19,206 bases of DNA from contig CATZMG010000043.1 in NCBI GenBank assembly GCA_958421655.1, positions 1-19,206 of the forward strand, in the 5' to 3' direction. The notes under the pieces were generated by a model. That model was not told where the DNA came from and made no database searches. It saw only the letters and a program-made list of their open reading frames with translations. Origin of the DNA: an uncultured Collinsella sp. GTDB taxonomy: Bacteria > Actinomycetota > Coriobacteriia > Coriobacteriales > Coriobacteriaceae. Made by a program: the position numbers and the translations under genes. This document shows positions 13,912 through 19,206 of the stretch, piece after piece; positions within the stretch are counted from its first letter, which is position 1, and every line of letters starts with the position of its first letter.

Positions 13912-15351
13912 CTAGTCCAGACGACGGGTCTGCGCCACGTGCTTGTACCAGTAGGCGCTTGCCTTGGGCGTGCGCTTCTGGGTTTCAAAGTCAACGTAAA
14001 AGAAGCCGTAACGCTTGTTGTAGCCATTGGTCCAGGAGAACTGATCCTGCAGGCTCCACAGGAAGTAGCCGCCCACGTTGACGCCCACCTCCATGGCCTT
14101 GAGCAGCCAACGCAGGTGCTGCTCGATGTAGTCGATGCGCGGCTGGTCGTCCACAAAACCGTCCTTGTAGGGGTCCTTGTAGCCCATGCCGTTCTCGGTG
14201 ATGAAGATCTGCTTGTAGTTGGGGTAGCGCTGCTTAATGTAGACGAGCAGATCGAACAGGCCCTCGGGATAGATGATCCAGTCCCAGTCGGTGGTGGGGA
14301 TGCCAGGCTTGTTCACATGCTCGCCAATGCCCTTAACGCGCCAGCGGCCGGTGCCCTTCTCTCCCGTACCGTTGTGGTGCAGGTCGTTTTCGCCATCGTA
14401 GGCCTTCAAGAAGCGGCACTGGTAGTTGTTAACGCCCAAGTAGTCGTTGTAGAGCGCGGCCTCGCGCATGATATCCAGATCCTCGTCCAAGATCTCGATG
14501 GTGCCGCCCGAGACGGCGGCCAGGCGGTTGGCGCACTCGAGGGTGTCGGGCGCGTAGTCGCCGCGGAAGGTGGCGTCGAGCAAGAACTGGTTTTGCAGCA
14601 CGTGCTCGTTGTTGGCGGCTTTGATGTCGGCGGGGTCGTTCTCGTTGAGCGGATACTTAAACTCCAGCGACTGAATGACGCCAATCTTGCCCTTAAAGCC
14701 GCCGTTGTGGAAGGCCAGCACTGCCTTGGCGTGGGCGAGCATCATGTTGTGCTCGCACTGGAAGGCCTCGGCAAGATGCGCCTTGACGCCACCGGGGAAG
14801 GTGCCCTCGATGTAGGTGTTGGAGGCGTCGGCCCAGATCTCGTTAAAGGTGAACCAGTAGGTCACCTGGTCGGCGTACTCCTTAAAGCAGAAGGTGGCAA
14901 AGTCCACAAAGGCGTCGATGGTCTCGCGGTTGAGGAAGTCGCCCTTCTCAAAGAGAGGAAGCGGCGTGTCAAAGTGATGCAGCGTGACGAACGGCTCAAC
15001 ATGGTGCTTATGGCACTCGGCGAAGAGATCGTGGTAGAACTGGACGCCCTCGGGGTTGATTTCGCCGGTACCGTTGGGGAAGATGCGGCTCCAGGCGATG
15101 GAGAGGCGAATGCCGTTGATGCCAAACTCTTCGCACAGCTCCAAGTCGACGGGGTACTGGTTGTAGAAGTCCGAAGCGGGATCGGGGGAAAAGCGCCCCT
15201 GGGCCTCCAGGAAGTCGTCCCAGGCAACCTTGCCCTTACCGTGGGTGCGGGTCTCGCCCTCTACCTGGTAGGCAGCGGTGGCGCCGCCAAAGACAAAGTC
15301 CTCGGGAAACTGCGTAGGCGGGTTGGTGACGCTAGCAGGGTTAACGGACAT
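13912..15351 (-). CDS. lacG: 6-phospho-beta-galactosidase (GH1), cassette 3
   Basis: The 479-residue cytoplasmic enzyme cleaves lactose 6-phosphate-type substrates to galactose 6-phosphate plus the aglycone sugar. GH1 landmarks: FVFGGATAAYQVEG near residue 19, HHFDTP near 125, WFTFNE with acid/base Glu171, TDWDWIIYPEGL near 354, FITENG with nucleophile Glu386. The phosphate pocket SWTNGYNKRY (439-448) has Ser439, Lys446, Tyr448, plus Trp440, the residue that separates LacG from BglA-type 6-phospho-beta-glucosidases. Length is near that of LacG (about 470). It follows the lacE gene by 66 bp, with a hairpin in between. The ribosome site before ATG 15351 is weak (GGA, 6 nt), consistent with lower translation than the permease or with coupling. 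Specificity is inferred. Confidence 0.91.
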   Translation of the reverse strand: MSVNPASVTNPPTQFPEDFVFGGATAAYQVEGETRTHGKGKVAWDDFLEAQGRFSPDPASDFYNQYPVDLELCEEFGINGIRLSIAWSRIFPNGTGEINPEGVQFYHDLFAECHKHHVEPFVTLHHFDTPLPLFEKGDFLNRETIDAFVDFATFCFKEYADQVTYWFTFNEIWADASNTYIEGTFPGGVKAHLAEAFQCEHNMMLAHAKAVLAFHNGGFKGKIGVIQSLEFKYPLNENDPADIKAANNEHVLQNQFLLDATFRGDYAPDTLECANRLAAVSGGTIEILDEDLDIMREAALYNDYLGVNNYQCRFLKAYDGENDLHHNGTGEKGTGRWRVKGIGEHVNKPGIPTTDWDWIIYPEGLFDLLVYIKQRYPNYKQIFITENGMGYKDPYKDGFVDDQPRIDYIEQHLRWLLKAMEVGVNVGGYFLWSLQDQFSWTNGYNKRYGFFYVDFETQKRTPKASAYWYKHVAQTRRLD

Positions 15352-15374
15352 GATGATCCAATCGTCTAAATCGA

Positions 15375-15408
15375 AGGGCCAGCCGGTCTTGGATGGTCGG
15401 CTGGCCCT
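15375..15408 (-). other. Intercistronic hairpin, cassette 3
   Basis: AGGGCCAGCCG (15375-15385) and CGGCTGGCCCT (15398-15408) form a perfect 11-bp stem with a 12-nt loop. On the minus strand the next bases are TTCGATTTAG, too poor in T for a strong terminator. It probably acts as a partial attenuator or an mRNA-stability element between lacE and lacG. Confidence 0.65.
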
Positions 15409-15417
15409 GAGCGTTAC

Positions 15418-17193
15418 TTACTTCGAGAGTTGCTCGGAGACGAAGGCGAGAGACTTATCGCCGTTCTGGGAGAGCTCGATGTACTGCTTGCCACGGCAGG
15501 CGACGCACTTGTTGCCCACGCGTTCGCAGTCCTTCTGCAGGTCGGCCAGGTAGCTGGCGGCCTGCGGGGCCAGGACGACCAGGTCAAAGTCGGGGAGCAT
15601 GTCGACATGGTTGCCATATGCCTCGGCAGCGGTTTCAAGATCGATGCCGCGCTCCTTGGCAGCCTTGGCCAGTGCGTTGGCGAGCAGGCCCGAGGTTCCG
15701 CCGCCCTGGCAGAGCACGAGCACGCGCTTGCCGTTGAGGTCGCTGGCGGTCGTTGCCTCGGCAGCGGGTGCTGCAGAAGCGGCGGGGGAGTCGGCCTTCA
15801 CGGCCTCGGCGGCAGCGCCGGCGGCAACGCTCTTGGCGTCAGCCTTGCCCTGGAAGGCATCGTTGAGCTTGGCGGCCTTCTCGGCGTTCTTGGCGGCGAG
15901 CTCCTCTTGGGAGATCTCGGCCTCCTCGGCGCACTTCTGGGCGTCATAGGCACGGAAGAACGGGTAGTACAGAACGAAGTCGACGACCAGGATAAGGGCG
16001 AGCATCACAAAGGCGAGCGGCTGGAAGCCCAGGCCCATGATGGTACCGATGGGGCCGGGGACGGTCCAGGGCAGGGTGTACATAAAGCCGTTCATGCCCA
16101 AGAAGTCGATAAAGATCTTGAGGATCCAGATGTTGGCGATCGGGGCAAAGACAAACGGGACAAAGAAGACGGGGTTGAGCACGATGGGTGCGGCGAACAG
16201 CAGCGGCTCGTTGACGGCAAAGCACACGGGAACGATAGCGGCCTTACCGACGGCGCGCATCTCCTGGGACTTGGCCAGGAAGCAGAACATAAAGACCAGG
16301 ACGAGCGTGGCGCCGGTGCCGCCCATGCAGACGACGAAGTACTGGGCACCCTGGGTCAGGACAGCGGAAGCGTGCTGGCCAGCCTGGAACGCGGCCAGGT
16401 TGTCGGTCATGTTGGCAACGAGAGCGGCGGCGATGGCGGGCTCGACGATCGAGGGGCCGTGGACGCCGACGAACCAGAACAGGCTCATGGCGCCGTAGAT
16501 CACAGCGAGGCCGATGTAGCCATCGGCAGCGGTGAACAGGGGCTGGAACACCTGGATGACACCCTGGGCAAAGCAGAAGCCAAAAGCAGCGCGGAAGACG
16601 ATGTCAAAAACCCAAAAGACGGTGATGCAGACGGAGAAGGGGATGATGTCCTTGAAGGTCTGCGAGATGTTGGGCGGAACCTGCTCGGGCATCTTGACGG
16701 TGATGTTGCGCTTAATGAAGAACTTGTAGATGATGCCGGTCACAAACGCAGCGATAAAGGCGGTCAGCAGGCCTTTGGAACCAAGGTAGGTGGTGTTGAA
16801 GCCGCTGGCGGCGTCCGTGGCGATGGTGTCGCTCGAAAGGAGCAAGAAGCCGATGATGGCCGCACACATGCACGAGATGAAGTTGATCTGGTTGTTCTTG
16901 GGTAGATCGCGGTTCTGGGCGTCGGCGAAGTGCTTGGCCGTGGTGGCGGCGCAGGCGATGGCCAGGATGCCCATGGAGTAGTTGTAGCATTTCCACAGGG
17001 CGTTGTTGATGTCATCGGGCCAGTAGAAACCCCAGATGTTGGGGACCGAGGCTACCAGGCAGAAGATGGACGAGAAGATGATGATGGGGATGACGGAGAT
17101 AAAGCCGTCGCGAATCGCCTTGAGGTACTTGTTGCGGGCGATCGCGTTGAAAAAGGGCTGGCCTTTTTCGATGGTGGCGATGAGTTGCTCCAT
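15418..17193 (-). CDS. lacE: Lactose-specific PTS permease EIICB (LacE), cassette 3
   Basis: The 591-residue fused permease is the one most like classical LacE of staphylococci and lactococci: IEKGQPFFNAIARNKYL at the start, VPNIWGF near residue 50, NQINFISCMCAA near 101, KMPEQVPPNISQTFKD near 167. The EIIC active region has GVHGPSIVEPAI with His245, GGTGAT near 291 and NEPLLFAAP with Glu329. After an Ala/Lys-rich linker (about 435-485) comes EIIB, with phospho-cysteine Cys495 in VLVLCQGGGTSG. AGGAG lies 7 nt before the ATG. It is first in the lacE-lacG pair and divergent from the cassette 3 LacI gene. The lacF-like EIIA gene lies beyond that regulator, so the full lactose PTS set is present in this locus. 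Lactose as the substrate is the best guess; other beta-galactosides are possible. Confidence 0.94.
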   Translation of the reverse strand: MEQLIATIEKGQPFFNAIARNKYLKAIRDGFISVIPIIIFSSIFCLVASVPNIWGFYWPDDINNALWKCYNYSMGILAIACAATTAKHFADAQNRDLPKNNQINFISCMCAAIIGFLLLSSDTIATDAASGFNTTYLGSKGLLTAFIAAFVTGIIYKFFIKRNITVKMPEQVPPNISQTFKDIIPFSVCITVFWVFDIVFRAAFGFCFAQGVIQVFQPLFTAADGYIGLAVIYGAMSLFWFVGVHGPSIVEPAIAAALVANMTDNLAAFQAGQHASAVLTQGAQYFVVCMGGTGATLVLVFMFCFLAKSQEMRAVGKAAIVPVCFAVNEPLLFAAPIVLNPVFFVPFVFAPIANIWILKIFIDFLGMNGFMYTLPWTVPGPIGTIMGLGFQPLAFVMLALILVVDFVLYYPFFRAYDAQKCAEEAEISQEELAAKNAEKAAKLNDAFQGKADAKSVAAGAAAEAVKADSPAASAAPAAEATTASDLNGKRVLVLCQGGGTSGLLANALAKAAKERGIDLETAAEAYGNHVDMLPDFDLVVLAPQAASYLADLQKDCERVGNKCVACRGKQYIELSQNGDKSLAFVSEQLSK

Positions 17194-17254
17194 GCAATGC
17201 TCCTAAGAGTCGGTGGGTTAGCAACGATGGTAGCTTTTGGCGTTCGGTTGCCAA

Positions 17255-17272
17255 AATGTTGACGTTGCCATT
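17255..17272. promoter_or_regulatory. Operator 1 of cassette 3 LacI
   Basis: AATGTTGACGTTGCCATT, flanked by CAA and TTG, is an imperfect palindrome with a central CG. It lies about 60 bp before lacE. Its reverse complement differs at one base from operator 2. Confidence 0.65.
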
Positions 17273-17335
17273 TTGCGACACAAAAAAAGACGCGAACCGG
17301 TGGTTCCTGTGCCTGCGAACCGTCGATTCCTTATG

Positions 17336-17349
17336 CGTAAACGTTTGAG
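17336..17349 (+). promoter_or_regulatory. cre-like motif between lacE 3 and lacI 3
   Basis: CGTAAACGTTTGAG carries the palindromic core TAAACGTTT and fits the centre of the CcpA cre consensus. It lies between the two operators of this gap. Confidence 0.35.
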
Positions 17350-17374
17350 CCGCCCGGTGGCTCTGTGTTTGCGC

Positions 17375-17392
17375 AATGGCAACGTTAACATT
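17375..17392. promoter_or_regulatory. Operator 2 of cassette 3 LacI
   Basis: AATGGCAACGTTAACATT is the inverted copy of operator 1, with centres exactly 120 bp apart. That spacing would allow looping or separate control of the two divergent promoters. Confidence 0.65.
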
Positions 17393-17427
17393 TGGGAGCC
17401 AAAAGCCGTTTGGGGAAGCAAAAATGT

Positions 17428-17441
17428 CGGTGAACGGTAGG
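17428..17441 (+). promoter_or_regulatory. cre-like motif upstream of cassette 3 lacI
   Basis: CGGTGAACGGTAGG matches the motifs before lacI 1 and lacI 2 (CGGTRARCGGT). It lies about 110 bp before the lacI 3 start. Confidence 0.35.
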
Positions 17442-17550
17442 TTTTGGGTGGTGAGCGTATGGTGGGGGAGGCGTTGGATATACTTGAAGGCGTTAAAAAT
17501 GACTGCGTAGGGTGCCACCAATGGCATCGTCGACATAGAAAGATCGACCT

Positions 17551-18555
17551 ATGGCCGCTGTTAAAAAATCGGTTTCCGTTAAGGATGTGGCGCGTCTCGC
17601 GGGCGTTTCGGAGCAGACAGTCTCGCGTACGGTGCACGATTCGCCCAGCGTGCGCCCCGAGACCAAGGAGCGCGTGCGTGCCGCCATGCGCGAGCTTGGC
17701 TATCGTCCTAACTTTGCCGGCCGGTCGCTGCGTCGCGGCAAGTTCAAGACCGTCGGCGTCGCCATGTTCAACATTACTGGCACCGGCAACCTCGACCGTA
17801 TGGAGGGCTTTGCCGCCGCCGCCGACAAACACGGCTACGCCATCACCCTCACTAAAGTAGATGGGCATCCGTATACCCTCGAGGGCGCATCGTCGCGCAT
17901 GAGCGCACTGCCGGTGGACGGCATGGTTGTGATTATGAACCGCATGCCGGCGGACTTTGGCACCTTTGAGCCGCTGCCCGGTATGCAGACGGTGCTCGTT
18001 ACCATGCTGGAGCACCCGCTCTGTTCAACGGTCGATAACGACCAGTTCGATTGCTCGCGCCAAGTGGTCGAGTACTTGCTGGGGCAGGGGCACAAGACCG
18101 TGCGCTTCATCTCGTGTCCCGAGCGCTCGCTTTCGGGCATGCGGCGCGAGGAAGGCTGGCGCGAGACATTGCGTGCGCATGGCATCGAGCCACCGCAGCT
18201 CGTGCGCGGCGACTGGACAGCGCAGAGTGGATATGCTGCCGGTCAGGCTCTGGCGGACGATCCGACCTGTACGGCCATTTATGCTTCCAACGATGCCATG
18301 GCATATGGCTGCATCCGTGGGCTCGAGTCGCGCGGGAAGCGCGTGCCCCAGGACGTAAGCGTGGTGGGTGTTGACGATAGTTTGGGCGATATCGTGCCCG
18401 ATCGTCGCCTGACCACGGTGCGCTTTGACAACAAACGCGTCGGCATGTGGGCGGTCGACAAGATAGCCGGCGCCGAGGGCGCTGCACCCGGTGTGGAGCA
18501 CATGCTGTTTCCGGGCGTGCTCGTCGAGGGCGATACGGTGCGCGATGTACGCTAG
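17551..18555 (+). CDS. LacI-family transcriptional repressor, cassette 3
   Basis: The 334-residue regulator has HTH VKDVARLAGVSEQTVSRTVH (residues 9-28), hinge helix YRPNFAGRSL (about 50-59) and a sugar-binding sensor domain with LPVDGMVVIMNRM, GDWTAQSGYAAG, YASNDAMAYG and DVSVVGVDDS. It probably represses the divergent lacE-lacG pair through the TGRCAACGTYAACA-type operators. The EIIA gene 214 bp downstream on the same strand could be cotranscribed, since no terminator is visible between them. The start codon is ATG 17551; the ribosome site is poor (GAAAGA about 9 nt upstream). Recognition-helix residues (Ser-Glu-Gln-Thr) differ from the other two LacI proteins. Ligand unknown; lactose or a phosphorylated derivative is a guess from the target genes. 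Confidence 0.91.
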   Translation: MAAVKKSVSVKDVARLAGVSEQTVSRTVHDSPSVRPETKERVRAAMRELGYRPNFAGRSLRRGKFKTVGVAMFNITGTGNLDRMEGFAAAADKHGYAITLTKVDGHPYTLEGASSRMSALPVDGMVVIMNRMPADFGTFEPLPGMQTVLVTMLEHPLCSTVDNDQFDCSRQVVEYLLGQGHKTVRFISCPERSLSGMRREEGWRETLRAHGIEPPQLVRGDWTAQSGYAAGQALADDPTCTAIYASNDAMAYGCIRGLESRGKRVPQDVSVVGVDDSLGDIVPDRRLTTVRFDNKRVGMWAVDKIAGAEGAAPGVEHMLFPGVLVEGDTVRDVR

Positions 18556-18611
18556 GGCGCGGGTCTGTTTGGGTTGCCGCTAATTGTGTTCGATATTGTT
18601 CAGATTGGTTT

Positions 18612-18646
18612 AAAAACCGTTCACGGGCGAATAGTGACCGTTCATA
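18612..18646 (-). promoter_or_regulatory. Pair of inverted cre-like motifs upstream of lacF
   Basis: On the minus strand CGTGAACGGTTTTT (18612-18625) and TATGAACGGT (about 18637-18646) repeat the GAACGGT core found before all three LacI genes. They lie between the lacI 3 stop and the EIIA gene, in a 214-bp gap that otherwise holds no gene. Confidence 0.35.
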
Positions 18647-18769
18647 GCTCAAAATTACGTTTTGCGCTGTTCTTTTTTGTTTGAATGTTATTGTTTCTGT
18701 CATACACAACGCAGCGCGTATGCCCGGACGCGATGCTCTCCATTGGTTCATATGTGAAAGGAACGCAAT

Positions 18770-19108
18770 ATGGCAACCAAAGAAGAAATCTCGATGGTTG
18801 GATTCGAGATTGTCGCATACGCAGGTGACGCCCAGACCGATCTGCTTGCAGCGCTCGATGCTGCTCGCGAGGGTGACTTTGAGAAGGCCGAACAGCTGCA
18901 CAAGGATGCCAGCGATGCACTTATCGGCGCCCACGACACGCAGACCAAGCTGCTTTCGCAGGAGGCCGGCGGTGGCGAGATGGAGATGACCTTCATCATG
19001 GCTCACGCTCAGGACACTCTCATGACCACTATGATCCTGGAGAAGCAGGCCCGCTTTACCATCGATGCCTACAAGCGCATCGCTGAGCTCGAGGCCAAGC
19101 TCGCCTAA
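18770..19108 (+). CDS. lacF: PTS lactose/cellobiose-specific EIIA (LacF-like)
   Basis: The 112-residue cytoplasmic all-helical phosphocarrier accepts phosphate from HPr and passes it to the EIIB cysteine. LacF landmarks: VGFEIVAYAGDAQTDLLAAL near residue 10, AAREGDFEKAEQL near 31, AHDTQTKLL near 54, and the active-site stretch MAHAQDTLMT. His79 is the phospho-acceptor, and Asp82 is the trimer-axis metal ligand known in LacF. Length fits (about 105). AAGGA lies 8 nt before the ATG, and the gene ends 49 bp before a strong terminator. It is the only EIIA in the window, so one trimeric EIIA may serve all three EIICB permeases (inference). It lies downstream of lacI 3 on the same strand; either its own promoter or readthrough is possible. 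Confidence 0.95.
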   Translation: MATKEEISMVGFEIVAYAGDAQTDLLAALDAAREGDFEKAEQLHKDASDALIGAHDTQTKLLSQEAGGGEMEMTFIMAHAQDTLMTTMILEKQARFTIDAYKRIAELEAKLA

Positions 19109-19157
19109 CGAGCCCTCACAACCAAGTTCCCTTCCAAAAGCCCTGCCGCACTGAACC

Positions 19158-19196
19158 GCCTCCCATTTCTTGGACATGAGAAATGGGAGGCTTTTT
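19158..19196 (+). terminator. Intrinsic terminator of lacF
   Basis: GCCTCCCATTTCT (19158-19170) pairs perfectly with AGAAATGGGAGGC (19179-19191) around an 8-nt loop, followed by TTTTT. It ends the EIIA transcript. Confidence 0.95.
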
Positions 19197-19206
19197 ATGC
19201 GAGTCG

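Noticed and set aside
13873..16905. Long plus-strand frames opposite lacG and lacE of cassette 3 (498 and 491 codons)
   Set aside because: They are antisense shadows of genes with clear catalytic motifs; their Gly/Val/Asp-rich translations look like reverse-complement artefacts.

Overview
The window reads as a sugar-uptake region from a moderately high-GC, Gram-positive gut-type actinobacterium. A Coriobacteriia genome such as Collinsella is my best guess. That rests on base composition, ATG/GTG starts with AGGAG-type ribosome sites, and lactose-class PTS genes combined with LacI regulators; I recognised no taxonomic marker gene.

Left part (1-3600). A 5'-truncated IS110-family transposase remnant and its structured non-coding flank abut the terminator of galM (aldose 1-epimerase, minus strand). 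A DeoR-family regulator diverges from galM. Next comes a minus-strand Phd/YefM-RelE/ParE type II toxin-antitoxin pair, closed by a long perfect inverted repeat.

Core (3600-18555). Three paralogous cassettes follow head to tail. Each has a plus-strand LacI-family regulator divergent from a minus-strand pair: a LacE-like fused EIICB lactose-family PTS permease and a LacG-like GH1 6-phospho-beta-galactosidase. The order is lacE-lacG in cassettes 1 and 3 but lacG-lacE in cassette 2. Each regulator/permease gap holds its own type of operator-like palindrome, different in each cassette, plus CcpA-cre-like motifs. Each gap between the paired genes holds a hairpin, and each minus-strand pair ends at a strong intrinsic terminator.

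At the left (terminator) edge of every cassette is a tandem array of 55-bp palindromes with an 80-bp period: 3, 4 and 2 copies. All nine copies have invariant TGTAACA/TGTTACA inner arms. I cannot assign this repeat family to anything known to me, and it is the most unusual element of the window.

Right end (18556-19206). A single LacF-like EIIA gene is followed by a strong terminator. It is the only EIIA in the window and may phosphorylate all three EIICB permeases.

Working model (inference): EIIA passes phosphate to EIICB, which imports and 6-phosphorylates beta-galactosides. The GH1 enzymes hydrolyse the phosphorylated disaccharides, and GalM equilibrates galactose or glucose anomers. The distinct operators would let each cassette respond to its own inducer. 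No tagatose-6-phosphate pathway genes (lacABCD) are visible here.
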